Source: Trichobilharzia regenti | Taxonomy: Eukaryota > Platyhelminthes > Trematoda > Strigeidida > Schistosomatidae | Assembly: GCA_944472135.2 (NCBI GenBank) | Contig: OX235263.1 | Location: forward strand, 9,159,517-9,223,516 | Direction of reading: 5' to 3' | Length of the DNA: 64,000 nt | Shown here: positions 21,770 to 32,474 of the stretch, piece after piece | Layout of the letters: every line of letters starts with the position of its first letter | Numbering within the stretch: position 1 is the stretch's first letter | Program-made: the position numbers and the translations under genes | Notes under the pieces: generated by a model | What the model was told of the DNA's origin: nothing | Seen by the model: only the letters and a program-made list of their open reading frames with translations | Database searches by the model: none

Positions 21770-21985
21770 GAACATGTTACATCAGTTCTAGCCAATCTGT
21801 TACACGCTGTACCAGGTCAATTTTCATCATCTAAATCTGAAGCTGCTGATACAAAATTGCGTAATCCGCGTGTTTCGCGTAGACAACCGATTATTGCACG
21901 TCGTGGTTCTCGACTTCGTGGTATGCTATTGGCTTATCAAAAAGACACTGTGATGAAACGTCAGAATTTAAATAGTTCAGAGTGA
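21770..21985 (+). CDS. Host gene terminal exon d with stop codon
   Basis: A T-rich tract ends at acceptor ag 21769. The exon enters in phase 0, as required by exon c, and encodes EHVTSVLANLLHAVPGQFSS followed by a strongly basic tail (LRNPRVSRRQPIIARRGSRL; MLLAYQKDTVMKRQ) and TGA at 21983-21985. The tail contrasts with the acidic exon b, and nuclear or nucleic-acid association is possible but not shown. The 72 codons (stop included) bring the visible spliced ORF to about 529 codons. Confidence 0.85.
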   Translation, partial: EHVTSVLANLLHAVPGQFSSSKSEAADTKLRNPRVSRRQPIIARRGSRLRGMLLAYQKDTVMKRQNLNSSE

Positions 21986-22054
21986 ATAGTGTACTACTGA
22001 CAAAAATAGGAACAGCAATGGCAAGGGAGGAGTAGTCGGCTTTTTGGTGCACAA

Positions 22055-22060
22055 AATAAA
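22055..22060 (+). promoter_or_regulatory. Poly(A) signal of the host gene
   Basis: AATAAA lies 70 bases after the stop codon, a plausible 3' UTR length for a short-UTR worm gene. Confidence 0.6.
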
Positions 22061-22229
22061 AACAGTCAGCTACCTTTCTTAATATTTGCTTTACTCATCT
22101 GGTCTATGCTTAGCCTTCTTTCCATGTAAACTTTACTCTCTTTTTTCTCGTTCAAGTGTAAATTTGTTTTCAAATATATTTATACGCATATATTCATTTT
22201 TATTTTTAAAGCTAATCTATGTTATAGTT

Positions 22230-22345
22230 AGTTGGGCATTGGCGGCTCCAACCATGCACATTTGGTCCGGCTGGGTGGGGGGGAGGGGTTCAGTTGCTAG
22301 CCGACGCACACTCCTAAACCTCGCTTAGTCTGTAGTAAGCCTGGT
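22230..22345 (+). mobile_element. SINE S3 fragment (decayed head)
   Basis: Contains ccaaccatgcacatttggtc and gccgacgcacactcctaaac, matching the S2/S3 tRNA-like head and the start of the S3 body. Confidence 0.45.
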
Positions 22346-23175
22346 GTAAAGGATGACGTGTGCGATTTCCAACCGTATAATGAGGGCCAGGGTGGCACAC
22401 ATCAATTTGAGCCACCTATGGCGCCGTCACGACATTAGCCTGGCTGTCAAAGGTCGGGTATACAATGCTTCGGTGAGGGCTATCTTGCCCTACGCCTGTG
22501 AAACCTAGCCTCTCCGAGTAGGCTGAGGATATGCGGAGACTCTGCGTGTTCGATCATCGCTGTCTCCGTAGGATTGCTTGCGTTCGATGGATGGCATCAT
22601 CGCGTGAGTAATTCTTAGGGTCGGTGGCGTGTGTTTGAACACAGTGGAGATCACCATTCATCGAGCGTCGTCATCTGGAAACACCTACTTCGGTGGCTTG
22701 GACATATGCTGCAAACGCCATCCCAGAGCCTAACGTACAGGTCTCTGTTCGCTAGCCAGCCCTGGGATGGGATGGAAAAGACGGAGAGGTAGGTGGTCAG
22801 TCCATGACATGGCGTTGTGGGAGGAAGGATGTTTGTGCTAGATTAGCATCGTTTGGTACGTCACGACTCTCTGGTTGGGGTCCGCGAGATAGCTCGAATC
22901 GATGGCTCAAAACGTTATCGGATATGGTGGAGAATCGTAATCAATGGCGAATGTGTTGCAATTTCCTTCTTTCATCCTTTCCCGATGATAGTTTACGAAT
23001 ACTGTTTGAACTTGTTAGGCACGACTGTTTTCATTGCAGATGAAGTTCTTTATGCGTTATCTACTTTTGTTCTTTTACTTTTGATCTATGTTGTTTTATT
23101 ATTGTGCAGCGCATCTTTCTTGGTGCCATATCGTACCAAGTTTTTTCTGCTTTTAAATAAATAAATAAATAAGCT
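22346..23175 (+). mobile_element. RTE-like family A, 3' end with AAAT tail
   Basis: It begins at the point where the left-edge element leaves the window (shared cgatttccaaccgtataatg). It encodes the C-terminal region (KGRVYNASVRAILPYACET, MRRLCVFDHRCLRRIACVRW) with stops, then SRLSGWGPRDSSNRWLKTLS in 22804-23043. A T-rich UTR and a (aaat)n tail at about 23154-23171 complete it. It belongs to the same family as 1-2640 but is on the other strand. Confidence 0.78.
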
Positions 23176-23737
23176 TGGTAACTTCAAATCTCAGCTTGAA
23201 TTCTTATATGCTTCACTTAGAACGCAAAGAAAATGAAGCAAATGTTTTAGTTAGTTAATATTCAAGTGAGACTGACTACGGTGATGAGTTTCATGGTGAT
23301 CTAGTGTCTCGCTGTCACTAAGTTGGAAGTGAGGACAGATAATCCACTATGACGTTGGTTGCAGGTGTGTCGCGCTATGTTACGAATCAACAGAAATTGG
23401 AGTTCACGGTCGATTGGGCTGTATTCCTGTGGTTAAAATAAATAATCAGCGGTGTCTTCTCGTAACCAGAAAACCCTGGCGCGATCCCCGATAGAATCAT
23501 GGATGCGTACTGCGGAAGAGTTGCGGGCCGGGATGAAATAAATATCCATTATTGTGTGGTTTTCAATGCTTCTTTAACTGATATTATATAGAACCTAATT
23601 TTCCTAAAATACTACATTTATCTTTACATCACTGGTTGTATTTCCCTCTCCCCACTTATGACCTTGGAATCTTATTGGTTGTCGACTTTTTTTAATTTAT
23701 CAATGTAATTTATATCCCTCAGGATCATTTAAAGCAT
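23176..23737. other. No gene seen; S4-like SINE remnant
   Basis: Positions 23440-23590 show weak S4 features (cgtaaccagaaaaccctggc; ttcaatgcttctttaactga). The rest is AT-rich and featureless. Confidence 0.4.
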
Positions 23738-23795
23738 ATATATATATATATATAATATATATATATATAAATATATATATTATATATATATACGC
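23738..23795. repeat. (TA)n microsatellite
   Basis: Alternating TA with a few A/T slips over about 55 bases. Confidence 0.9.
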
Positions 23796-24289
23796 AAGTC
23801 CTGTCAATCATTTTTACTTCTGATGCGACACAATTGAAGCTCTCCATATCAAAGATAGGTCTTCTCTTCTTCCGCAGAGGTTTCGGTGGTATTTTGTTGT
23901 TATTGTCGTTTTTGTTGCTGATATTGGTGTTAGAACAGTAGGCTCGCAAATCGACTAGGTAGGAAATTCGTTTGCGCAGCTATCAAGTGTATTAACGGTC
24001 ATATCATTAACTGATCTTGGTTCAGGATGAAATCTAACTTTAATTAGTATTAGTGAATGTGCTTGTCGTTAATTATTTTATAGAATGATAGGTAGTTAGT
24101 GAGGTAGAACTCACTCTATACCAGGCTACGGACCGATACTTATTGTCTGGGCGCTGATCATATTCTCCGGGTTACCCAATTTATCATAAGTGGAACGAGA
24201 TTCCGAACCAGGAAGTCGAGTGCCTAATCCAATAAGCCTCCTCTTCGCATAATGATAGTCAACTTGATTTTGTAAGTATTTCTATTCTC

Positions 24290-24620
24290 ATATACTGAAT
24301 GAATCATTCATTGGATAGAAATATATACTTGTAGTCTCAGTGAAACGGTGGAAGACGAAGACTTGTACATGTATACCTTATCTTCAACGCACCATTTACA
24401 CAGATCTTCGCTTTGTGCTACTTCTGGACTTCCTTCATGTTGTGTTTCTTTGTGTTCCCCTTTCACGTCTCCCATGTATCTCCACGACACTGTATCATTT
24501 GCCTTCTCTAGCATCAAATTTATCTCCCTTCTATTATCATTATTATTCGTTATTGTTAGCAGAGAAACAACGTCTTCTGATTGGTTGTTTTTTTGCTGAA
24601 GGTTGCTCTGTTACCTCTCT
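24290..24620. repeat. Dispersed repeat X (second copy at 58020-58200)
   Basis: About 180 bases match the region at 58.0 kb in the same orientation (cccatgtatctcc; gtatcatttgccttctct). The minus frame (EKANDTVSWRYMGDVKGEHK) may be a coding remnant of an element I cannot name. The flanks 23800-24290 and 24621-24761 show nothing. Confidence 0.5.
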
Positions 24621-24761
24621 TTGTGACCGTTTCTCAGAAAGTTAAGCGTATATCTGCGAATCATATTTCCACACGTTAACTCCGCTCTGATTGGCTGGCG
24701 ATTTATTCAAGGTTAAGCTTTGTTATTGTTTTTTGCTCAGGACCCTCATTCGGGAGGTGAA

Positions 24762-24850
24762 CATTGACGTAAATTACTGTCTACAATTTTTGGCTGGTTT
24801 GCTAGCTCTCACTAAAGTTGCATACCACTCACATTCAGCAGTTAGTAGTG
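24762..24850 (+). repeat. Dispersed repeat Y (also at 5598 and 14812)
   Basis: Shares aacattgacgtaaattact with the other two copies. The following 24851-25309 has no recognisable feature apart from a small hairpin (agatcattcaagtgatct, 24866-24883). Confidence 0.45.
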
Positions 24851-25309
24851 CTTGCTAGCGCACCAGATCATTCAAGTGATCTGGACACGGGACGTCTGTT
24901 TCCCTTGTTTTAAGGCTGAGTTCGTCATGGGTGCACCCGGTTTAACTCAGCTCTGAGAGTCGAATCAGTTCAAATTATCCAGCTTCGGGCTAGCTACTAG
25001 TAACATCTCCAATTCGCAATTTTCAAATCGATCGGCAATTTACACAGTTCAAGGAGGTGAAATTTTACCATCAAAGTTTCCCGTTGGAAGACAAAAGAAC
25101 TCAAATTACACAGACACACACACAGTATAAGATCTGCTTGATACCATAAATGATATTCACCTCAAACAAGATTTCATAGTGGATAGAATTTATTTATCTG
25201 AATTTCATGACATATTCCGTCTTTGGGGTAAGTACTTGACAGCAGTCTATCAAGTGGGGCTGATTATTCTGTATAATGGCTCGTGGTTCCCTTGTTAACA
25301 AAAAAGGAA

Positions 25310-25940
25310 ACATTCACTTTATTATTATTTGAACGCAACCGTGGTACGTTATGCGCACCAAGAGATGAAACATAAAAGTGGAATATAGAATAAACGAGGG
25401 ACAAAATCCAGGAAGCAAGAGTAGTCATAGCTATCAACAGAATTCAAAGGATGGTTCATCACTTCATATTGCCATAAAAAGGAGTCGAAAGGAGGAAGTT
25501 ACAGTTTTTTCGCCACTGATTTGAACTGGGAGTGGTGAGATGCGCCAACAGATGTTAATCTAACACAAATATCTTCAAAAACTTCAAATATCTTTCATCA
25601 TCGCACCACGTCATACGCGACCCTCTCCATTTTGTCTCCATGAATCTCAAGGCCAGTGAACATCGGGCAGTATGACAGTCCTTGGAATGACATTTGTAGA
25701 ACATGTTTAGGCGAAAGAGGCCGGTGTCTCAGCATGATAAATGAAAATTGGTGAAAGACAATGTCCAACGAGTCTAAACCCACCCTATTACTTACATAAC
25801 GATGCCGTGGGTTGCAAATAGTTCTGCATAGGCAGTGTTGGCCTAATACAAACAGTCATAGCATATCTTCTTCATCTGGGGAAGGCCAGATTTAACAGGC
25901 GTAGAGCAAAACTGTATGCAATGAAACATTATAAACCTGA
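25310..25940 (-). mobile_element. RTE-like fragment related to family A, 3' end
   Basis: Minus-strand blocks KHVLQMSFQGLSYCPMFTGL and, after frame breaks, CNFLLSTPF and HNVPRLRSNNN correspond to the C-terminal end and UTR at 22700-23160, though much diverged. A poly-ATT tract sits at the tail, about 25321-25330. Confidence 0.6.
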
Positions 25941-26059
25941 CCTTTCACAGTCAATTCTTGAAATTAATTTCTGTTAATAAATTCGCCTTCTAAATTGAAG
26001 CTACTGATAAATTTTTAGTAGCCTAAGATGGAAGACAAATTTCGACAATTATCCTGTGT

Positions 26060-26200
26060 GTGATCATGTTTCTTTAGCTGACGTCCAGTACTCTCCATTG
26101 TTGGTTTCCACTGGTTCTCTAACTGATATCTATCTGTGGTCAAACTCGTGTAAAAAAGATCTACTCCTTACAAACCAAACTCTTGAGAGGATAACAAAGT
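26060..26200 (+). mobile_element. SINE S4 body fragment
   Basis: Contains ccagtactctccattgttgg and tggttctctaactgatatc. Confidence 0.5.
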
Positions 26201-26204
26201 TTTT

Positions 26205-26410
26205 ATATGAATTACATAGTAAAATAAAGACCATGGTACAAACTTTGCTGAACTTCGTAGACTAAATTAAACAATGTGTCATATGCTGCGTGGTCAGTAT
26301 CTACAATTGGTTGCAATATAGATGAATTAATATCTCTACTCTGTCCTTTGCTCATCCAAGCTGGGATGTGCTCCCGGATATGTTTCGCGACGAACATCCT
26401 GCAAAGTTAG
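26205..26410 (-). mobile_element. Penelope-like element, GIY-YIG domain fragment
   Basis: The minus frame 26397-26212 reads HIREHIPAWMSKGQSRDINS and SILQPIVDTDH, the segment after the GIY-YIG core in PLE ORFs (compare HYPAWLRKGGSG in 41209-42060). No RT part is present. The following 26411-27009 shows nothing recognisable. Confidence 0.65.
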
Positions 26411-27009
26411 CTCTACATGAAATGGTTGAAAATATAAGTATATAAACGTGGTTTGGACACTTGAGGTAAAATTTCCTTGACATTAAGGTGAGCCAGTGAA
26501 CATTGAGGGTAGGTTATTCGTAAAATGGCAGTGAAGAACTTTCTGTCAATGATCTTATCAACTGTTTTGCTTTTAATTCTTCACTTGTAGTGTCACCCTT
26601 AAATTATAAGTTAAAGTGCGAACCTTCTTTAGCTTCCTTGTCCTTCTCTGTATTTCTTCCGCATAATTTTCTTTGCCTCCTTCAAAACATGCACAATATT
26701 TGCTTGAAAGACGATTTAAAAAAGGTTCAGGAGTACATTTTTGTATCCAAGGTCATAGTAATCATAATAGCTGAATAACTGAAGACTTCAGGTAATTAGT
26801 TTTATATGTCCAGCAGAGGCAGCATATACCACGAATGTCAGGAACGCTTATCTCATTTATTGAGATACCGTGATGGCGAGCTACCTAGAATGTTGGCCAC
26901 ATTACAAACCTGGCTGATAGAATTCAATCTGCACCAAAGAAGAGGAATAGACACATTATACTAGTTACTGACTAATATCCAATCAAAAATATTTACTACA
27001 GTCCTACAT

Positions 27010-27200
27010 GAGGTCAATCGCAAGCGCGAATAGCTTAGTGGTAACGTTTCTGACTGCAGCACTGGGTGACACGGGTTCGGATCTCAAAGGGACATGAGTT
27101 CCTTCAAGGTTGCAGATACGCCCTGCTAATGAGTGCCAACTAGCACGAAACCTAGGTCCAAGGCTTCCTGCCGATTGCCTCCAACCATCTAATATCATAC
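27010..27200 (+). mobile_element. tRNA-derived SINE-like copy S5 (single)
   Basis: The head has tagcttagtggtaacg (27027-27042) as an A-box region and acgggttcggatctc (27072-27086) as a B-box region. The body runs to about 27195. No second copy was noticed in the window. The stretch 27201-27880 is AT-rich with nothing recognised. Confidence 0.5.
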
Positions 27201-27879
27201 ACGATTATGTTTTTTCTCAAGTTTAGTAGAAACTTGTGAATTAGCAGGTTGTAGACACTTAAAATACTTGCGAAAGTACAAAACAACATTAGTGATATTA
27301 TATTTTGATAGATTACAAAAAACTATATAAGAAAAGTTATTTGCGATTCAGTGATGAAGTATTTTGATAGCGTAGGTTTCAAACAGACCGCCTATCAACC
27401 ATGACAACATGGTGTTTACAGGTAATGGAAATGTACACATCGACTGATTTCATTAATTTGGCTAAACCAATTAGGGTCATCAAAAGAAATGACCTATTGA
27501 CTGCCTACATTTTACATGTGAATAATGAATAACCAATTATCCATTCAGAACTGAAATTTGATACCACTTTAGAGGTTAGTTAATTTCAACTATCGATGAC
27601 CTTTTGGCACACGACATGGTGTACAAATATTTACAAATATCAACTAATTCTCACATCTTGTTTAAATGAATCGAATGGTTTGCTTATTTGACCTTGTGTA
27701 ATTAGGTTAACACATTTAAATTGAACAATTGTTTGTTTGTATTGAACAAAAGTTTTTGAATTATGTTTTTTTTAATTTCAATAAATCAACTTGAAATTTG
27801 AGCATTTATTTTAGAAAAAAAGCGTTTTTCAAATAAAGATAAGAAAAAAGTCTAGTGGAGAGACTTTTGTCGGTGGCGA

Positions 27880-28640
27880 ATTCATACACTTGGGAGTACA
27901 CACCAATTTATATAAAATTTTGTGTGTATACACTCACTCTACCAAATATAGAAAACGAATAGGATATAATGGAGAAGATTTGTAGCTTAGGTGGATGATT
28001 TTGATGTGGTTTCGTTCTCTGAGCTGGATAGTTGATTTTTTGCGAAGCTTTCATCACCCTACTAGGTGACATCTTCACCACATACTTCAATTCGAACTGA
28101 AGTGAGCTTTTAGATTTCTCCACGAGTTTATCAATCATCTCTCCTGGTGACCTTGGACGTGATTGGTTGTTTTTGTGTGTTTTCACACCTTCTAGGTTAC
28201 TTGAATTGGAACTGATTGTTTCTTTGACTTGAACTTTGAACCTTCGTGTGTGAGATTTTCTTATTGGTTGATATATTTTGTCTATCTCGATGTGTCTATT
28301 GATTGATGATTCACTGGAATCCTAAGCTCCTAAACATTCTCTAGCATTCTTGTTGTTTCCTTTGTCTAATATTTGAACGTTGGTTGTCCCAGTGGAATTG
28401 ATGTCCATGGTTGTCTGTGTGTAGTGATATGAGGGAGTGGATATCATGTCTTTTGACAGCTAGCTTGTGTTCGTGGATACGAAGACGAAGAGGACGTCCA
28501 CTTTGGCCAGTGTAGTGTTTTTCGCAGTTGTTACAATTTATTTTGTAGATGATGTTGGTTTTATCTTCTCTTCTTTTGCTGTTGAGTCTTTTGATTGACA
28601 TAGAACTGAGTGAAGCGACTTTGTTGGCTTGTGTATGATG
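27880..28640 (-). mobile_element. Penelope-like element, family D: GIY-YIG part and 3' end
   Basis: The minus frame 28601-28341 (KINCNNCEKHYTGQSGRPLR, then RIHEHKLAVKR) is a PLE-type GIY-YIG nuclease segment with the Cys-x2-Cys spacing typical of PLEs; the YIG is altered to YTG. Downstream in element orientation is a non-coding 3' region homologous to 55258-55500, containing a hammerhead-like fold at 28044-28078. The RT part is missing (5' truncation at about 28640). Confidence 0.75.
28044..28078 (-). ncRNA. Hammerhead-like fold at PLE family D 3' region (copy 1)
   Basis: On the minus strand: gtgaagat, stem II gtcacc / gggtgat closing a tagta loop, then gaaagcttc. GAA, a self-complementary AGCU stem III and the cleavage base follow the hammerhead order. 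C3 is replaced by G and one extra U precedes stem II, so this is a candidate only. A covarying copy lies at 55329-55365. Confidence 0.4.
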
Positions 28641-28644
28641 TTAA

Positions 28645-28990
28645 TTCCTAGAAAATGAATGAAAATGAATTAAATTTGATCACGCATTGATATCAGTCGG
28701 AGATCCATTCCAAACCACCAAGGAGTACTGAAGAACTGTTTCGTTCCTGTTTGGGATCTCTAGAAGCACCCAGCTGGAATTGAAGCCAAAAGCTTCAAGG
28801 TACAGGGAAAACTCTTTGGGTTCTTCACTCGGTCTGACAGAATCCAATGGCCTATGAATTCTCTCTTCTATCAGTTTGCGATTTTTAGTGCCATCGTGAG
28901 CCAGTGTCATCAGCGAGTATTCTTCTTCACACTCGACCTGATGGACGCTACTAGTCACCATCTATCACTAGAACTTCAGGTATCTTTATC
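28645..28990 (-). mobile_element. SINE S4, minus orientation, and flank
   Basis: The reverse complement carries the S4 body (gatatcagtcggagatccat; aactgtttcgttcctgtttg). Beyond about 28800 the match fades. Confidence 0.45.
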
Positions 28991-29084
28991 ATTTAGTTAG
29001 TTATGATTGAGCATTAGATTAAATTTCTAAGGTTAGTTTATAGGGATTTTAATTGGTTTCAGGTTTGATCAGGGATTAATATCT

Positions 29085-29125
29085 TAATAATAATAATAAT
29101 AACAATAATAGTAATTTGCTTTATT
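29085..29125. repeat. AAT microsatellite
   Basis: aataataataataataacaa-type repeat. The following ~40 bases recur inverted at 45180-45220 (gttttggaataaaac), so both are probably 3' ends of one element. Confidence 0.6.
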
Positions 29126-29394
29126 CCAAAACAGTACTTGTGATACAGAATGGAATTCTCAGCATTTTACTACATACAGTATTGCATCCAGTTAGTAAAT
29201 TAACAATAAAATAAAATTCTACATAGATTAAGGGTAATCTCAGTTAGTTATACTATTTGGGTTAACTGGTCTAGAATTCGCTAAGTTTTCATGATGCTTA
29301 TTGATGGTTTCACCGTTTTGGATTCCTTTGGTCTTTGGTATATAGTTTATGAGCTGCTTGAACCTTATCTTCCCACCACTTTCACTTCCTACTC

Positions 29395-30735
29395 CTCCCA
29401 CTCTCACTGCGTTTCGGATTGTCGACCGAGAAGTTCTCTGGAGATGCTTGGCTGTAAAGGGAATGCCGAGAAAATATATTGCACTGATTAAGGCACTCTA
29501 CTCGTACTCATACAGCCAGGTGAGGGCTTACGGCGAGTTGTCATCTGAACTGGTGACAACTAGTGGTGTCCGTCAAGGATGCCCATTATCCCCATTTCTA
29601 TTCAACTTCATCATAGATGTACTAATGGACTTAAACCTAACTCACTTCAGCGACTCAGGGATTGACTTGCTACCAGGGAATAATCTCGTTGACTTAGAAT
29701 ATGCAGACAATATAGTCCTCCTAGGCGAAGACGCTGACAAAATGCAGAATCTTCTAAACACCTTGAGCCGCAATCTACGAATGTTTGACATGCGATTCGC
29801 TCCCGCCAAATGCAAGATGATGTTACAGGACTGGACTACATTGACGCCTAGTTTAAAAATAGGAAGTGAAGTGGTAGAGCACGTTGACCACTTCACTTAT
29901 TTGGGAAGTACCATCAGCCAGTGCCAACGGGTTGATCTCTGACGAAATCTCAGCACGAATACAGGGGGCTCGTTTCGCATTTGCCAGTTTACGCCGTCTC
30001 TGGCGTAGACGAGATGTTTGACTATCGACCAAAGGGCGGGTGTACTGCTCATCAGTCCGCTCCGTCCTCCTTTATGGCCTGTGAGACCTGGCCACTGAGA
30101 GTGGAAGACATGAAAAGACTAGCTGTCTTTGATCATAGGTGCCTGCGTTCTATTTCCCGTGTAAAGTGGCATAATAAGGTGAGCAATATTGAGGTTAGGC
30201 TACGGTCGAGTGCTATTTAGGTGGGAGGGGAAATCAATTGACGAAGTTGTGAAGTTATAAAGACTGAGATGGTTAGGATATGTGTTACGTATGCCAAGTC
30301 ATCGCCTCCCTCGACGAGCAATGTTAGCGAATATAGGGTCAGGCTGGAAAAAAGCTAGTGGCGGTCAAACAAAAACTTGGCCTCACCAGTCACTGAAATC
30401 CATAACAGTTGGTCTAAGCCACGTAGGAAGGTGTAGACTTCCAGGCTGGGGTCCTCGGGACGGTAAAAATCTATGGTTGGAAACAATTGGTGACATGGCT
30501 CAAAATCGTTCTCAATGGCTGGTGCAGATGCATCCACTCCTTGTGACTTATGATTTCCAATGAAACTGTTTTGTTCTTCGTTATTACTCCTCCTTTGTCT
30601 CACACCGCTGCTCACTGTCTCTATTATGCTTTTCTTGTACTTTCTTCTCTTGCTTCGTGTGCTACACAGAGTGTGGCGACTTGAACTTCCGTACATTTGT
30701 GCAAAGTTCTATGTCGAAAACAGACAGACAGACAT
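29395..30735 (+). mobile_element. RTE-like family B, longest 3' copy (palm to tail)
   Basis: The frame 29349-29942 enters the element at DREVLWRCLAVKGMPRKYIA, then TTSGVRQGCPLSPFLFNFII, LLPGNNLVDLEYADNIVLL and MRFAPAKCKMMLQDW, ending at a stop after CQRVDL. The catalytic YADD is YADN (29700-29711), which removes the second aspartate. The C-terminal region and UTR follow with frameshifts near 30080 and 30210, and a cagacagacagaca tail at about 30720-30734. It is 5'-truncated. Confidence 0.82.
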
Positions 30736-30990
30736 TTGGGGTTCGTCGGCTGGATGTACTTGAGTTTCCCAGTGAGTGATAATGTTCCAACCGAGGCTTG
30801 AGCCCAGTGCCCATAGTTACAAACGCCAAAATTGCATCCTGGATTCCACTTCTAGTCACCATCCACCAATTGATTTCTAATTACATATCCAGATATCGTT
30901 GAAACATCTGCACAAGACGCCAACATGTCAACCTGAGACTGAGCACTGCGGTCCACTCAATCGACTGGAAAACCTAAAAAGTTCAATTAA
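30735..30990. mobile_element. SMalpha-type SINE (S1), internally rearranged
   Basis: 30735-30825 is S1 in minus orientation (tRNA-like part, 5' hammerhead strand ending in ccgacga), joined at about 30832 to the plus-oriented cleavage strand and tail (gcatcctggattccacttct; cgacnggaaa end). The catalytic core is lost. Confidence 0.65.
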
Positions 30991-31741
30991 CTTGTCCTTC
31001 GTTTAGGTTTCAGTTTATGAAATGACTGGTATTCAGTTGATCAATAAAGTTCAAATTGTTATATATGTTCAAACCAAGTTCACTTTTAACATTTTGAAAA
31101 TAACATCTTTTCAAGTATACTCACTCCTAAAATATGGTTAAGATATGTGGATGATGCTTTTGTAGTGCTAAAACGAGATCTACACAATTCATTCCTGGAG
31201 AAAATAAACTGTGTATTTCCCAAAATCCAGTTCACTTCGGAAGCAGAATCAGACGTCGGTGAACTACCATTTCTAGACTGGTTGCTAGTTAAGAGGAGGG
31301 AGAACGGACATTTTAGTATATCCATATTCAGGAAGAAAAGCCACTCCAATAAATATTAGACTTCAAATCATCACACCCCATCAGCGCCAAGATTTCAGTT
31401 GTTTCAAGTCTTCTTAGACGAGCACACTCTCTGATGTTAACGGATGAGTAAGTAAAAGAAGAAGAAATATCAAACATTACTGAAACTCTAAAGCAAAAGA
31501 ACTACCCAAGGAACTTCATCAACAAAATCAACACTGACATTAAGTGTGGCGGAAAACGCATTCCGAAAACATGCACATCAACAGTCGTCATTCCATATAA
31601 GGCAGAGATGTCAGACGATATCAGAAGAGTACTCAATCAGCTCGACATTAGAGTTTTCTTCAAAACATCAGACACTCATTATACAAAGCAACCTTATCCA
31701 TATAAAAGACCAAATCTAATTGTGTCTATAAAGTAAAATGC

Positions 31742-32056
31742 TTGGAATGTGATGCAATATACATCGGACAAACACCTCGAGAAATCAAGGTAATCAGAAG
31801 AAATGAACACCGTAGAGCATCTGCTCGACCATCGGGAAATCCAGTTGAACTAGAAAAACTTGAAAAATCATCAGCCATAGCTCGTTTACACGCTATAGAA
31901 TCAGGCCACAAAATTGACTTTGACAATATTGAAATAATCCAGAAAAACTTCAGATATCACAAAGAACGTCTGATATCATCAGCAGCACTTCATATCAAGT
32001 GGAATCCAAATGGTCTGATCAGGAATGACGGACTAAAACAGAATCTGACCTGCTAA
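31742..32056 (+). pseudogene. GIY-YIG endonuclease domain of PLE family 2
   Basis: The preceding in-frame codons give YKVKCLECDAIYIGQTPRE, with the YIG and the Cys-x2-Cys just before it, as in PLE nucleases; Arg and His residues follow (KVIRRNEHRR). The C-terminal half ends HIKWNPNGLIRNDGLKQNLT and TAA-type stop. In active elements this domain nicks the target DNA. The frame here is complete only for the C-terminal domain. Confidence 0.78.
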
Positions 32057-32435
32057 CAACACCTCCCTCCCCATGAAGTGACAAAATCAACACGAATGTG
32101 ATAAGCAACTTCACTGTGTGAACACACACTGCTTTTATAATTTTATACACTTGTCAAATCCAGCAATCTATAATTGGTTCCGTTGTCTGTACCAACTGGC
32201 CAACTTGACAACGAAAAATGGTCCCATACTGATAAACGATTATCATGTTAGTAAACTTTGTTTCGATACCCTAGCAGATGTACTATTACCTTTGTTATTT
32301 GGTTTAGTGGTCTTCATTGTTATTTTGACTTTCAATATGTCCTTTTAACTTGACCTAACTTCCCTATTTTATCACCTCTTAACTCTTTGTTACATATATG
32401 CTGAGATATTGTAAATTCCGGTTTAGCATCACTAC

Positions 32436-32474
32436 TTTTGATAAAGCTATTAGCATTAAATAGCGAAACGTCGG
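32436..32474 (+). ncRNA. Hammerhead-like fold in PLE family 2 3' region
   Basis: Core ttgataa (32438-32444), a 6-bp stem II gctatt (32446-32451) / aatagc (32459-32464), then gaaacgtc (32465-32472), i.e. GAA, self-complementary ACGU stem III and cleavage C. C3-G8 is replaced by U-A and there is one extra A before stem II, so activity is uncertain. The sister copy near 57310 is decayed. Confidence 0.45.

Noticed and set aside
22853..23164. 103-codon frame with transmembrane-like C-terminus
   Set aside because: The region is the 3' end and T-rich UTR of RTE family A; another frame carries the conserved GWGPRDSSNRW block.
23738..23795. TA-rich tract as a CRISPR-like or origin array
   Set aside because: It is a plain dinucleotide microsatellite without repeat-spacer structure.
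27012..27090. Functional tRNA gene
   Set aside because: Only box A and B resemblance is visible; the acceptor ends do not pair and a SINE-like body follows.
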